Part shown: piece after piece, positions 8,811-18,687 of the stretch
Layout of the letters: each line of letters starts with the position of its first letter
Position numbering within the stretch: position 1 is the stretch's first letter
NCBI RefSeq assembly: GCF_001750165.1
Contig: NZ_CP015411.1
Span: forward strand, 4,006,501 to 4,070,500
DNA length: 64,000 nt
Direction of reading: 5' to 3'
DNA from: Pseudoalteromonas luteoviolacea
Lineage (GTDB): Bacteria; Pseudomonadota; Gammaproteobacteria; Enterobacterales; Alteromonadaceae
The notes under the pieces: model-generated
Databases searched by the model: none
The model's input: the letters and a program-made list of their open reading frames with translations, nothing else
What the model was told of the DNA's origin: nothing
Translations under genes and position numbers: made by a program

Positions 8811-9707
8811 TCACAACGATGTCATTGCTCTACCAGCATATTCACTATAAAAGCTTTCAATCGCACCACGCTTTTGCATCGTCACAAATACCTGACGGCC
8901 TGATTTGCCACCAAACGCCACATTTGTAGGATATTTACCTTTAAGCTTAACGGTTCTCAATAACGTGCCTTGAGGAGATAAAATAGCGACTTCACCCGCT
9001 CCGTAGCGCGCGACATATAAATTACCACGCTCGTCAGTGCGCATGCCATCAAGACCATAGTCATCGAATTGATAAAACAGTTTTGCGGCCCCCAGTTGTC
9101 CATCTTTTTTAATGTCGAACGCCCAGATCCTTTTTTGAACACTTTCATTTACGTAAAGTACCGTGTTGTCTGGATTAATTTCTATACCATTGGTTGTACC
9201 CATGCCCTTTTTTAAACGTTCAACTTGCCCAGTTGGAGTAATTCTCCATACTTGCCCATCACCGCCTTGCCAATTTGGGTCACTCGCATACAAAGTGCCA
9301 TCATTGGCGATAGCAATGTCATTGGGCTGGTTCATAGATGATTCATGAGCAAAAACACGGATCTGCTTTTGTGGTGTTATTTGCAAAATATTGTGCTGAG
9401 TATAATCCGCAATATACATATTATCTTTTTGATCAAAGCGTATCCCGTTGCCAATACTGCCCTTCGGAAGCTTCACGTACAACGATGCGTTATTTTGTGC
9501 CGTGATCTGACCTACTGTTCCCTGCTCTTCAAAGTTCACCGCATATAATACGCCTTTGGAATCTACAGCAGGCCCCTCAACACCTGCGGTGAACACGCCA
9601 TCCGCAATCCAGTCTTGGGACTGATATAGTGGCTCCATTGGTTTATTTAATATTTGGCAACCAGCCAAGCTAACCATTAGTAATGTCGCTCCCAGAATTA
9701 CTTTCAT
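8811..9707 (-). CDS. SMP-30/gluconolactonase-like beta-propeller lipoprotein
   Basis: 298 residues. A lipoprotein signal (VSLAGC, Cys at about 17) is followed by a six-bladed propeller of the SMP-30/strictosidine-synthase class. Repeated blades read GNGIRFDQKDNMYIAD, PNDIAIANDGTLYASDPNW, TNGIEINPDNTVLYVNES and LDGMRTDERGNLYVARYG. Conserved Asn and Asp at blade starts would hold the metal ion of lactonases. The protein is probably anchored in the outer membrane facing the periplasm. Family members hydrolyse lactones; the substrate here is unknown. The gene stands alone between the DUF5916 gene and the ABC pair. The fold is confident, the activity is not. Confidence 0.85.
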   Translation of the reverse strand: MKVILGATLLMVSLAGCQILNKPMEPLYQSQDWIADGVFTAGVEGPAVDSKGVLYAVNFEEQGTVGQITAQNNASLYVKLPKGSIGNGIRFDQKDNMYIADYTQHNILQITPQKQIRVFAHESSMNQPNDIAIANDGTLYASDPNWQGGDGQVWRITPTGQVERLKKGMGTTNGIEINPDNTVLYVNESVQKRIWAFDIKKDGQLGAAKLFYQFDDYGLDGMRTDERGNLYVARYGAGEVAILSPQGTLLRTVKLKGKYPTNVAFGGKSGRQVFVTMQKRGAIESFYSEYAGRAMTSL

Positions 9708-9792
9708 TGCTCGCTCCTTGGTAAAAAAATTCAGTATGCAATTTGGGCGCTATGTTGTGAATTGAGATTTCTTCACGTCTTGAATCACTGAA

Positions 9793-12042
9793 TTAAAATA
9801 AATAACGCACTTTAAAAGTCACACTGTCTTCATCGGGCTGAGTCCAATTTTTCTCAACTCCTTTTAGCCATGATTGCTCACTCACTTGCACACATTGTAA
9901 AGACTCAATGTCACGCCCCCCTCGGCGATAAACAAGGTAAATATCCGAATAGGCGCCCAACCGGTACCGTAACTTAAACTGAGACATCAGAGCCTTATCG
10001 ACAAAACTCGTATCTAGTTCACTTTGCCTTACTAAACTCTGCTCCCCAATTGTAAAAACAGCTTTACTGGCAGCCTCTAATATTGACCATTGAACATTAG
10101 CAGACAGTTCTAAGTTGTCTGCCAATAACGCTGATACTTCAATACTATTTACAAAGTAGCGTCTATCATATTCAGTGATTTGGTTTTGCTTATTCGCGAC
10201 CAACCAACCGTCACCATCACGATAAAAATTATTCAACTTTAGATTCCAGTTTTCGTGCGGCATCCAAGTCATATCTAAAGCATATTGCTGTGCTCGCCCC
10301 GATAAGCCTTCTTGATCATATTCTATACTCGCCGCCCAACTAAAATTACCACTAAAAGCGCTTTGATAAAGCACACGAGTTTCTATAGCTCGAGGGAGTA
10401 TAAATGGAGCGCTTTGCGCACCTATATTATCCTGCCATCCCGTATCTCGATAATCTATTTGCACCGTCCATTGCGTGCCATTGTTCATCATAAACTCTGA
10501 CTTATAACCTTGTTTAGATAATAGCTTTCGTCCTTTCGAGTTGGCTTCATAAGACAGCTCAATGGTATGTCTAATTCGCGTCAACCAGTCATTGTCAATG
10601 TTCACCGCATGACTTAGGTTCAAATTCATATATTGCCAATCATTACGCTTCATATACCCCATATCTCGGCTATCAAACTGTTTGTTTAAACGCAGATATT
10701 TTCCAGAGGCACTGGTATTTGGCGAAAATTGATAACCTATATTGAATGATGCGCCATTGCCTGTTTTGCGCTGTTTTTCATCAATTTGACTAAGTAACAA
10801 TGCACTTTGTAATGACCATTTTTCATTTTGATACTGGCTGTCCCAAGCTAGGCTTTGCGCTTGGCGATCGAACCACGGTCGTTCGACATGTGTCGCTAAC
10901 AGGCCAGAGCGCCAGTTGGTGCTGCGATAACTATAGCGCCCCGCATAAAACTGCTTACCCGCCTCATTGTCCAAGCTATTCTCCAATACTGCAAAACCGC
11001 CTAACTGGTTGTGTGTGCCTTGGTGAACAAATCGCACAGCCCCATCAATTGGCGTAATAAGCTCGCTACCGTCATCGCTCCCCGCACCAATTCGGCGAGT
11101 ATGGATCAATTTAGTATCTTGTAATACGTCGATATTAAACACGCTAATATCTTGCGTAAAAAAGGATCTTTTGTCTGTTGTTAAAGTTTCTACTGCGGAG
11201 TAATTAACATCTACATCATCGCTGTCAACTTGCGCAAAATCAGGGTTCACTGCGACCGACAAAGTTTGGTTATGAGCCGGTTTGTAAAACAAATCAAAAC
11301 CCAAGTCTGATTCTCTATGTTTATTTTGTCTTTCTGTAAAATGATGTTGATGGGTCACATAAGGCACAAAACTCAACTGCGATTGAGCAGGAATCGCTAT
11401 ATCTACCTTAGGCATATTTAAGAAAAAATCACTGTTTGCAATAGTCTGCTTTTGATTCGCGAAAATATGATTTGAATGCAATTCATATAATTGGATCCCC
11501 ACTCCGATAGAAGCCAGCCCCGCTTCATTAAGCTTTGGTGAAAATGACACACTATGCCATGGAATAAAGATCTCATTGCTCCAATAGGTTGGTGATTCGT
11601 AGTAAGCACTTTGCCAGTCACCATCCCAGTCGTGATCGGTTGAGCGCTGCGCTGTGACAACCGCATCTTGCCTGCCACCACCTAATGTTGCAGCAAATAA
11701 GTAAGCACTACTACCATCACCTGAGAAATCGAGATAAATACGGTTGAATTCAGCCTGCATAAAACTATCTTGCAAGTTAAATTGCTTCTTGCGACGGCTT
11801 TCAATTTGATAATTAGTAATGCCAATGTATATACCAGCATTATCAGCAAGTATCTTCGCGCTCAGCTTATCGTTTGACATAACGTGTGTGGCTGGCACAA
11901 CCTGAAAAAATGATTCAATGCCATATGCTGTTTGCCACACATGTTCATCAAGTTTACCGTCAATTATAAGTGGACTGGCTTGACTTACAGGGAGATATAA
12001 AGCAGCTGTGATTGCTGCAAAACTATATTTTAATGCGCACAT
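9793..12042 (-). CDS. DUF5916 protein with CBM9-like N-terminal domain
   Basis: 749 residues with a signal peptide ending near VSQASP. Residues about 25-200 resemble the carbohydrate-binding family 9 fold (IDGKLDEHVWQTA, then IYLDFSGDGSSAY). The rest is beta-rich and ends in Phe (VTFKVRYLF), as in outer-membrane barrels. The DUF5916 hallmark VNYSAVETLTTDKRSFFTQD is present near residue 290. The family is common in marine Gammaproteobacteria and Bacteroidetes, has no settled function, and is thought to sit in the outer membrane. GGGGA precedes the ATG by 8 nt. It is divergent from the CadC-like regulator at 12206, which is the obvious candidate for its control. Confidence 0.85.
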   Translation of the reverse strand: MCALKYSFAAITAALYLPVSQASPLIIDGKLDEHVWQTAYGIESFFQVVPATHVMSNDKLSAKILADNAGIYIGITNYQIESRRKKQFNLQDSFMQAEFNRIYLDFSGDGSSAYLFAATLGGGRQDAVVTAQRSTDHDWDGDWQSAYYESPTYWSNEIFIPWHSVSFSPKLNEAGLASIGVGIQLYELHSNHIFANQKQTIANSDFFLNMPKVDIAIPAQSQLSFVPYVTHQHHFTERQNKHRESDLGFDLFYKPAHNQTLSVAVNPDFAQVDSDDVDVNYSAVETLTTDKRSFFTQDISVFNIDVLQDTKLIHTRRIGAGSDDGSELITPIDGAVRFVHQGTHNQLGGFAVLENSLDNEAGKQFYAGRYSYRSTNWRSGLLATHVERPWFDRQAQSLAWDSQYQNEKWSLQSALLLSQIDEKQRKTGNGASFNIGYQFSPNTSASGKYLRLNKQFDSRDMGYMKRNDWQYMNLNLSHAVNIDNDWLTRIRHTIELSYEANSKGRKLLSKQGYKSEFMMNNGTQWTVQIDYRDTGWQDNIGAQSAPFILPRAIETRVLYQSAFSGNFSWAASIEYDQEGLSGRAQQYALDMTWMPHENWNLKLNNFYRDGDGWLVANKQNQITEYDRRYFVNSIEVSALLADNLELSANVQWSILEAASKAVFTIGEQSLVRQSELDTSFVDKALMSQFKLRYRLGAYSDIYLVYRRGGRDIESLQCVQVSEQSWLKGVEKNWTQPDEDSVTFKVRYLF

Positions 12043-12205
12043 TTAATTTTCCCCGTTTCAATAGAAGGCTGTTATATAAGCAAATATTTATCGTTTAAAA
12101 GCTTATTATTTTCTGAAGATTAGTTTTAAATGGCTGAACAAGATTGACTTTAACCTGAACATGGTTACCTTTGGGTTGAGCCTAATATGACAACAAGGTT
12201 GAAAG

Positions 12206-14299
12206 ATGGATCGTGAAAACTCTGCTTATGAAAACAGCCAAAAACACATTGGCAATTCAACAAACTGTCGCTTCCAGTTTGCCCATTGGCAATTTTTTAA
12301 TGACAAGGATGAACTTTGGAATACACAAACCCACTCAGTAAGTAAACTAGAACCACAAGTTGCTCGCTTACTCACTTTACTCATAACACAACAAGGTCAA
12401 GTCATAACCAAAGACATGCTGAACAATCAGCTGTGGCCAGACACCATAGTTGAGGCCAATAGTCTTTACCAACTGCTGACCAAATTAAGAAAAGAGTTAC
12501 AGGACAGTGCTAAGAACCCGCTTTATATCAAAACGATACCCAAGAAAGGATATATGTTTTTACCCGAGGTTTCTCTCATTGATACCCCTGAGCGTACTAT
12601 CTCCAAAGTCACCCATGCCAACGCCATGGGGCCACTGCCAGTGCACGCCAAATCGACTCTAGCGAACCAACTCCAATTACTATTCACCAAAAAACGTTGT
12701 TGGGCGCTAACGCTGTCTGCTAGTGCCTGTTTTAGTGCCATCGCTTTTTTTTCATCAACACCAGATGATTTTGCCACACCTCACTATGAACGTGAGGACA
12801 TTACCTATGAGTTGGGTGTCGAGTTTAATGTCACTGCACATGCTCAGCATGATTTATTGGCTTATATTGAACAATTTAATGTTTTAAAAATCACTGATAA
12901 AGCGGGGCAATATCAAAAAACACGTCAATTCGATACTCGAATCGCCCATCCCACTTGGCATCCAAATAAAAAGCAACTTGCCTATTGGCAGTATCAAGGT
13001 GATAAATGCATATTACACATTAGCGATGAACAAGCAGAGACAGTTCATAGTAGCGAACCGATACCATGTCACTTGATCCGACCACCTGTTTGGCAATCTG
13101 ATAATGAGCTTGTGTTGACTATCATTGAAAAAGCGGATTACAGTGCTTACTTGTACCGAATTAAACAACAACAATTGGTCAAAATTCCACTCCCCAAAGC
13201 CAAAAATGAAAAATATGTCGGTGCAATCCGCGCTTGGGAAGATCAAATTTATTATCTCATTACTGACATAGAGCACAGGTCTCGCTTGGTCAGCTTAGAT
13301 GGTAAAGTTCATATGACTTGGAATTTTCCAGTATGGCTATTTAATTTTGACCCAGACAAGCAAAGCATCGTGAGCAATGATGATAGTGCTCATCATAACC
13401 TTGTCGGAAAACTGAGAAACGGCCAGACTTACCCTGTGTTTGCAACATCTCAGGGAATGTTTAGCAACCTCTCCATTGATCAAAGTGGTGATATCTATAC
13501 TGCCGCAGAAACATGGCAAGTAAATATTCGAGATCAGGATAACCTACCTATCTTCTCAAGCTCCAGTAATGACTTTCTGCCGGTCACCAATAATTTAGGT
13601 GAGACCGTCTTCATGTCGCGCAGAACTGGGCAATGCGAAATTTACCTACACTCTAATAATCAGCTAAAGCAACTTTCCTTTCACAAAGGACATGAGTTAG
13701 TAAACTTTTTAGCCTGGGACCCGCAACTGAGTAAAATCCTCTCAAACAGAGATAAAAACCTTGTACTCTATGACAGAGAAGATGTCATCGTCAGCTTTGA
13801 TAGCCAGCACGATAGCATGCCAAGACAATTTGGCTGGCTTGACCAGCACAGTATTTGGTCTAGTGACTCTCAATTTGTCCACACTTTTAATTTAGATGGC
13901 AATTTGCTTTCTAAAACAAAATTTACTTCTGACTTTTTGATTTTTGATACCGAGCAACAAAACTGGATTGTTTTACAAGACGATACCTTATACTTATCCA
14001 AGTCTCTGGCAAACTTTGAGAGGCATAAGCAGTGGTTACTTAAACTTCCGGAAAATGCCATCCACATGATTAAAAACCCACGCTTAGTCAACGGCGAATT
14101 ATACTGGCAATCTACTTGGTCAAAAACAGACATCATTTGGAAGCTCCCTCTATCAGCCCCCGACATGCTGACTAAAATAAAACAAGAACCTTTAATTTGG
14201 CATTACGATATTACGCCTGACGGCGCACTTAGAGTTGCAAAAATGGAGTCTGTAGAAGCTGATATAAAGCGCATCACGCCAAGACCATCTAGCTCTTAG
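12206..14299 (+). CDS. CadC/ToxR-like membrane regulator with TolB-like periplasmic domain
   Basis: 697 residues. An OmpR-type winged helix lies at about 20-128, shown by SKLEPQVARLLTLLITQQGQ, DMLNNQLWPD, LRKEL and IKTIPKKGYMFLP. A linker and one membrane helix follow (about 164-184, CWALTLSASACFSAIAFF). The long periplasmic part has TolB/WD40-like propeller strands such as PTWHPNKKQLAYW and PVWQSDNELVLT. There is no phosphoacceptor domain, so it likely senses a periplasmic signal and binds DNA directly from the membrane. It is divergent from the DUF5916 gene across 163 bp and upstream of the lipoprotein/HEAT pair on the same strand. Either or both are plausible targets; which one is inference. 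Confidence 0.85.
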   Translation: MDRENSAYENSQKHIGNSTNCRFQFAHWQFFNDKDELWNTQTHSVSKLEPQVARLLTLLITQQGQVITKDMLNNQLWPDTIVEANSLYQLLTKLRKELQDSAKNPLYIKTIPKKGYMFLPEVSLIDTPERTISKVTHANAMGPLPVHAKSTLANQLQLLFTKKRCWALTLSASACFSAIAFFSSTPDDFATPHYEREDITYELGVEFNVTAHAQHDLLAYIEQFNVLKITDKAGQYQKTRQFDTRIAHPTWHPNKKQLAYWQYQGDKCILHISDEQAETVHSSEPIPCHLIRPPVWQSDNELVLTIIEKADYSAYLYRIKQQQLVKIPLPKAKNEKYVGAIRAWEDQIYYLITDIEHRSRLVSLDGKVHMTWNFPVWLFNFDPDKQSIVSNDDSAHHNLVGKLRNGQTYPVFATSQGMFSNLSIDQSGDIYTAAETWQVNIRDQDNLPIFSSSSNDFLPVTNNLGETVFMSRRTGQCEIYLHSNNQLKQLSFHKGHELVNFLAWDPQLSKILSNRDKNLVLYDREDVIVSFDSQHDSMPRQFGWLDQHSIWSSDSQFVHTFNLDGNLLSKTKFTSDFLIFDTEQQNWIVLQDDTLYLSKSLANFERHKQWLLKLPENAIHMIKNPRLVNGELYWQSTWSKTDIIWKLPLSAPDMLTKIKQEPLIWHYDITPDGALRVAKMESVEADIKRITPRPSSS

Positions 14300-14310
14300 C
14301 GGATTATGCA

Positions 14311-14340
14311 TATAAGCCAGTTGAATAATGCTGGCTTATA
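14311..14340 (+). terminator. Perfect hairpin after the CadC-like gene
   Basis: TATAAGCCAG / CTGGCTTATA, a 10-bp perfect stem with a 10-nt loop, lies 12 bases after the stop at 14299. The tail is AAAATTTAG, a poor T-run, so termination may be partial and the next gene could be reached by read-through. Confidence 0.5.
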
Positions 14341-14453
14341 AAAATTTAGTTTATATTTCATAAAAACTGCACATTTCCCTGTTATCTCTCCACAATCATT
14401 CCACTTTTTCATGATAAAAATGCCATGACATAATTAAAAATAGTGAAATTAAC

Positions 14454-16382
14454 ATGCTGCGCTCTAAGTATTTTGCATTAGCCATGCCTTTATTGCTCAC
14501 TGCTTGCTTCAGTGATAATGACAATAAACCCAATATCATCACGCCGGAAATAAGCACACAAGCCGATCCAGTACCGAATGTGGCTTTGACAGAATTAAAA
14601 GCCCCTTTGCAGACTATCTACCAACCAGGCCAACCGATTACGCTAGATTATTCAATTAGCTCTGAATTATTAGACACGCAAAATATTGGTGTCACCTTCA
14701 TGGCTATCCCCAAAGATAAAGTTGCGCAACTTGAAACTGAAGACAAACCTGAAGGCTTTAACCTAGGGCTCCATCACATAGAGCAGCTGCAAGATGGTAC
14801 GCAAAATTTCACAGCGACACTGATGTTTCCAAATGAACAAATGCCCAGTGGTGAATACTTAATTGGTGCCTATGTTGACAGCGCCAAGAATATTTCAGAC
14901 GAGGCAAACCTAGACGATAACCGTTCACGAGGTCATGACAGCAATGATTTAACGACCTATGCTCAAATCACGATCGACTCGTCACATTATCATGACTTTG
15001 TACTTGATAAAGCGACAGTAGGGGATGGTTTTGCAATGTTCCCTGAGTTTGGCCCTCGGGACGCTGAGTCAGAGGGTAACCCAAGTCAAAAGCGCTCTGA
15101 TATCATTGGTCACATCGATGCCAGTAAATTTGGTAACACGGTCAATTCTGCTGACGTTACTGCTGAAATCATCATTGAAGATCAAGCATATACCGCCCAC
15201 TTTTGGCAAGAAGGGCAGGAACATTACGCTGAAAAAATGCGCATCACCTTTGCTCAATTTGAGCAAAGTCACTACTTTCCTTACGACATAGCAATAAACG
15301 GCGCGTTGCTACACAAAATCAGACAAGCTTACGATGCAAACTCCAGTGATAATACCTTTGATATCCGTTTTACACTACACGATACCTCAGAGTTTGATGA
15401 AGCACTCACCAACAATAATAGCTATACGTTAGAAGTACCATATAGCTTATATCGAGATACAACGCCCAGTGACGATATACTAGAGAAACACAACCTACCG
15501 ACTAACAACACTGCACCTGTGAATCAATTTTCACGTAGCATGCCAACCGACGATTTGGCTTTTACGATTAGCCAGCAAACAGCCGAGCAATTTATTCTAC
15601 TCGATTTATTTAGTAACACTTATGGTGATAAGTCCAAAGTCGCGGTTGTACCTAGCTTCCTATCTTTGATCATCTTAAAAGCGACAGAAGGCGGATATGC
15701 ATGGGCATCAAGCGGTGGCGGCTTTGATTTGTATATGTTTGATGACAGTGTCGACTTATTCTCAGCGGGCGCCAGTGGTGTTGCCGATGGTGCAAATGGT
15801 ACTGTAAGTTACTCTATGGGCGTATCTCTTCTAGGCAAGTCACTGATTTCTGAATCAGATTCTGTCACTGCACTAGATGAAAGCTACACACATGACTGGA
15901 GTGAAGAGCAAAAGTTATTCTCTACGACTTTCACGATAGCCATTGTCCCTGTCAGCGTATCTGCAGGCATCAAAGGTGAAGTTGGCGTAGGTGCTGAACT
16001 CAAGTATGAAGATCAACGCTTTAGTATTGGTGGCGATATATTAACCGCCAGCTTAGATGCATATGCAACGGCTGGCATTGATCTATTAATTGCCAGTGGA
16101 GGTATCGGTATCGACTTTTTGATCATCTCTGAAACCTTATCTGCAACAGCCTATACTGACATCAGTAAAGCCATCAGTGATTCTGAGATCACCTATGGTA
16201 TTGATGTGAGCAACCATATGAAAGCCATCGAAGGTGAGCTGTATCTTTGGGTAAAATATCCGGGTTATGAGTTCTGTTGCTCATTCCCAACCAAAACAGC
16301 CACTAAAACACTGTATGACACAGGTGCTTTGTATAACAAAACATGGCAAATGCTAGATTACAGCGACAGTTTTAAGTTCTAA
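14454..16382 (+). CDS. Large surface or periplasmic lipoprotein with CARDB-like domains
   Basis: 642 residues with a clear lipobox (LLLTAC, Cys at 18) followed by an acidic SDNDNK. Position +2 after the Cys is Phe, so Lol export to the outer membrane is expected. Residues about 45-165 look like a CARDB/Ig-type adhesion domain (YQPGQPITLDYSISSE, SGEYLIGAYVDS, DEANLDDNRSRG), and a second similar block spans about 180-325. The C-terminal half (about 370-620) is glycine-rich and beta-rich. No catalytic motif is visible. It lies 11 bases upstream of the HEAT-repeat gene, so the two products probably act together. I recognise no named family for the whole protein. Confidence 0.75.
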   Translation: MLRSKYFALAMPLLLTACFSDNDNKPNIITPEISTQADPVPNVALTELKAPLQTIYQPGQPITLDYSISSELLDTQNIGVTFMAIPKDKVAQLETEDKPEGFNLGLHHIEQLQDGTQNFTATLMFPNEQMPSGEYLIGAYVDSAKNISDEANLDDNRSRGHDSNDLTTYAQITIDSSHYHDFVLDKATVGDGFAMFPEFGPRDAESEGNPSQKRSDIIGHIDASKFGNTVNSADVTAEIIIEDQAYTAHFWQEGQEHYAEKMRITFAQFEQSHYFPYDIAINGALLHKIRQAYDANSSDNTFDIRFTLHDTSEFDEALTNNNSYTLEVPYSLYRDTTPSDDILEKHNLPTNNTAPVNQFSRSMPTDDLAFTISQQTAEQFILLDLFSNTYGDKSKVAVVPSFLSLIILKATEGGYAWASSGGGFDLYMFDDSVDLFSAGASGVADGANGTVSYSMGVSLLGKSLISESDSVTALDESYTHDWSEEQKLFSTTFTIAIVPVSVSAGIKGEVGVGAELKYEDQRFSIGGDILTASLDAYATAGIDLLIASGGIGIDFLIISETLSATAYTDISKAISDSEITYGIDVSNHMKAIEGELYLWVKYPGYEFCCSFPTKTATKTLYDTGALYNKTWQMLDYSDSFKF

Positions 16383-16393
16383 ACGAGTAAAGT

Positions 16394-18124
16394 ATGAATC
16401 GGGTTACTCCATTATTACTTTGCACATTAACGCTGCCTTTTGGCAGTGTTAATGCCAGCCAAGAGTGTGCACGCTGGGGCAAATTTTCAACGCATGCAAA
16501 TACAAAAATGACCACTCTAAATGCACCGAGCCAAAACAAACTCTCTGTTTATGGTGACTTGGTATACCGACCTTTACTGAAAACGGATAAACATTACTGG
16601 CTGGGTTTACAATTATCTTCCGCTGAATTGCAGCTTGATAATACGCCTATTCAAGCTCTCTACTATGGTGTGCCATTTGCAGTAAAAATCGCATCATCAG
16701 GTGATATTTTAGACTATCACTTTGCAGCCAAACTCAAGCCCGAAGATGAAAAAAAGTTGATGGCAATCTATCAGCTGTTTCATGTTGAGCACTTAAAGAA
16801 GCTCGATTTGAATGCTCCAAAAATTCTAGAAGAAAGTGATAATTTAGGCCGTTACCGAGTCCAATACCAAGCTCTAGCTAACCGAGCAATTCAAAAGCAA
16901 AAACTAAACTATACATTAACGACCCAAGGCACTCAGTTATTTTCCTTCAAAAAGCCGGAAATAAAGCAAGACTTATTTACTTTAAACATCACAGATTGCT
17001 GGGTAAGTGAATTACAGGGGTACAATAATACCTCGGTAGAGAGCGCAAAAGGTGACATTAATATCGACGTTTATCAAACGATTCGATATACGCAAAAGCA
17101 ACAACCTATTGCAGCGAACATCGCATTGATGTCGTTACCACTTTCGCCATTAAAGTGGCCACAATTACCCCAAAGCAGTGTCTACCCAAAACCAAAGCCT
17201 GTGCCACTTGCTAGCGCAAAAAGCTTTACTAATTTATTGCTAAGCAAAGACTTACGAGCCCTATCAACAGAGGCGCTGTTACAACTTATTTATGATAATC
17301 AAATCCATTTAAATGCATTACACAGCCTGATCAAGCAAGGGATCTTCGAAGATAAACAGCTCAGTCGTTTATTGCTCATGATTGGTAAAAGTGATTTTAC
17401 ATATGCCCATCAGTTATTGACTGATCTTTACCTAGATACAGATCTCGATGCAAATCAACGCTTTCGCAGCCTTATGGCCTTGAAATACAGCGAGCAACCT
17501 TTATCTACAGAACTGATTGACTCTATTTACAGCCATATAGACAGTACAGAGCTGACCTCAAATGATGAAAAACTAGCACGTACTGCACTTATGGTATTGG
17601 GCGTTATAGCAAGTAACCAAACTGGCAGCGAGTTTGCTCAGTCACTGACCGCCTCGCTTGCAGATAGACTCGTGACCACTCGCGACGTTAAAAAGCAGGC
17701 AACTTTACTAACGGCATTGGGCAATAGCGCGGATGCGACACATCAAGAGAGCATTTCAAAGTTCTTGCGTAATGATGATGCAAAGCTTCGCGCGAAAGCC
17801 GCACAGGCATTAGGAAACATGCCAAATGAGATAAGCCTAGGCTATCTAGAAAAGTCCCTCAAAAATGAAGCTAATACCGATACACAACAAGCTTTACTAT
17901 CGGCCATGGGAAACAATCAACTTTCCGAACGCCAAGTAGACACAGTTATTGAGTTTGCACAAAAGCGACAAAGCAATACCGTACGAGTTGCAGCCATCAA
18001 TGCAGCCGCAAAGCAAATGACCCACAATCAAGAGATAAAAGAGAAACTTCAACCGTTACTCAAACAAGAACGCGACCAACAAGTACTCAGAGCGCTTATG
18101 AGCGCTATTCACGGCAATAACTAG
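16394..18124 (+). CDS. Secreted beta-domain plus HEAT-repeat protein, vitellogenin-N-like layout
   Basis: 576 residues. A signal peptide ends at VNASQ. Residues about 25-255 are beta-rich, with LQLSSAELQLDN, YYGVPFAVKIASSGDILDY and TLNITDCWVSELQGY. Residues about 265-576 are a helical solenoid, and the last part has plain HEAT repeats (AKAAQALGNM, TQQALLSAMGNNQLS). A beta domain with paired lysine-rich strands followed by a helical arch with RFRSLMALKYSEQPLSTELI-type repeats resembles the N-terminal module of eukaryotic large lipid-transfer proteins (vitellogenin, MTP). That resemblance is my reading and is unverified. It is translated from the same transcript as the lipoprotein and ends before a terminator. 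Export and HEAT repeats are confident; function is not. Confidence 0.75.
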   Translation: MNRVTPLLLCTLTLPFGSVNASQECARWGKFSTHANTKMTTLNAPSQNKLSVYGDLVYRPLLKTDKHYWLGLQLSSAELQLDNTPIQALYYGVPFAVKIASSGDILDYHFAAKLKPEDEKKLMAIYQLFHVEHLKKLDLNAPKILEESDNLGRYRVQYQALANRAIQKQKLNYTLTTQGTQLFSFKKPEIKQDLFTLNITDCWVSELQGYNNTSVESAKGDINIDVYQTIRYTQKQQPIAANIALMSLPLSPLKWPQLPQSSVYPKPKPVPLASAKSFTNLLLSKDLRALSTEALLQLIYDNQIHLNALHSLIKQGIFEDKQLSRLLLMIGKSDFTYAHQLLTDLYLDTDLDANQRFRSLMALKYSEQPLSTELIDSIYSHIDSTELTSNDEKLARTALMVLGVIASNQTGSEFAQSLTASLADRLVTTRDVKKQATLLTALGNSADATHQESISKFLRNDDAKLRAKAAQALGNMPNEISLGYLEKSLKNEANTDTQQALLSAMGNNQLSERQVDTVIEFAQKRQSNTVRVAAINAAAKQMTHNQEIKEKLQPLLKQERDQQVLRALMSAIHGNN

Positions 18125-18129
18125 TCAGT

Positions 18130-18150
18130 AAGGGGCATGGACGCCCTTTT
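18130..18150 (+). terminator. Probable terminator of the lipoprotein/HEAT operon
   Basis: AAGGGGC and GCCCTTT pair (7 bp, one wobble) around a 6-nt loop, with a TTTT tail, 6 bases after the stop codon at 18124. Between here and the tRNA array only AT-rich sequence is seen. Confidence 0.55.
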
Positions 18151-18329
18151 AAACCACTCACCCTTAGAAGCCCACCAGATGCCCATATTCTAACTCAGCT
18201 AGATTGGCAGTTCATACATTCAGATTCAATAAATGATGAAATAAATAGAAAGCAAGCAGATTTAAAGCTAATAAAAAAAAGATTAAAGAGAAAGTATATT
18301 TAAGAAGAGTTTATATCTGAAAGAGGAAA

Positions 18330-18348
18330 TTGTGCTTAGTAAGCACAA
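18330..18348 (-). terminator. Hairpin closing the tRNA-Asp array
   Basis: TTGTGCTT and AAGCACAA form an 8-bp perfect stem with a 3-nt loop, 1 nt beyond the CCA of the last tRNA. On the minus strand the tail is TTTCCTC, so it is a weak intrinsic terminator or a stop for 3' trimming. Confidence 0.55.
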
Positions 18349-18349
18349 A

Positions 18350-18426
18350 TGGCGGAGTGGACGGGACTCGAACCCGCGACCCCCGGCGTGACAGGCCGGT
18401 ATTCTAACCAACTGAACTACCACTCC
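18350..18426 (-). tRNA. tRNA-Asp (GTC), copy 7 in transcription order
   Basis: A 77-nt cloverleaf with encoded CCA. On the minus strand it starts GGAGTGGTAGTTCAGTTGG; the anticodon is GTC in CCTGTCACGC and the T-arm is GGTTCGAGTCC. It is identical to the other six copies. It is the promoter-distal copy, followed by a self-hairpin instead of a leader-trailer stem. Confidence 0.97.
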
Positions 18427-18459
18427 GCAGTGGTATGCATATGTTCTTAAGATATCAAA

Positions 18460-18536
18460 TGGCGGAGTGGACGGGACTCGAACCCGCGACCCCCGGCGTG
18501 ACAGGCCGGTATTCTAACCAACTGAACTACCACTCC
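18460..18536 (-). tRNA. tRNA-Asp (GTC), copy 6
   Basis: Identical 77-nt gene with CCA. It is bracketed by AAGATATC (18449-18456) and GATATCTT (18542-18549), a perfect 8-bp inverted repeat joining its leader and trailer. Confidence 0.97.
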
Positions 18537-18561
18537 GCAGAGATATCTTTTTTACGCTAAA

Positions 18562-18638
18562 TGGCGGAGTGGACGGGACTCGAACCCGCGACCCCCGGCG
18601 TGACAGGCCGGTATTCTAACCAACTGAACTACCACTCC
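18562..18638 (-). tRNA. tRNA-Asp (GTC), copy 5
   Basis: Identical 77-nt gene with CCA. It is bracketed by TACGCT (18553-18558) and AGCGTA (18645-18650), a perfect 6-bp inverted repeat. Confidence 0.97.
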
Positions 18639-18687
18639 GCAGTAAGCGTATTGTCATATTTTTTTGCTAAAACACTAAAAAGCCAAA

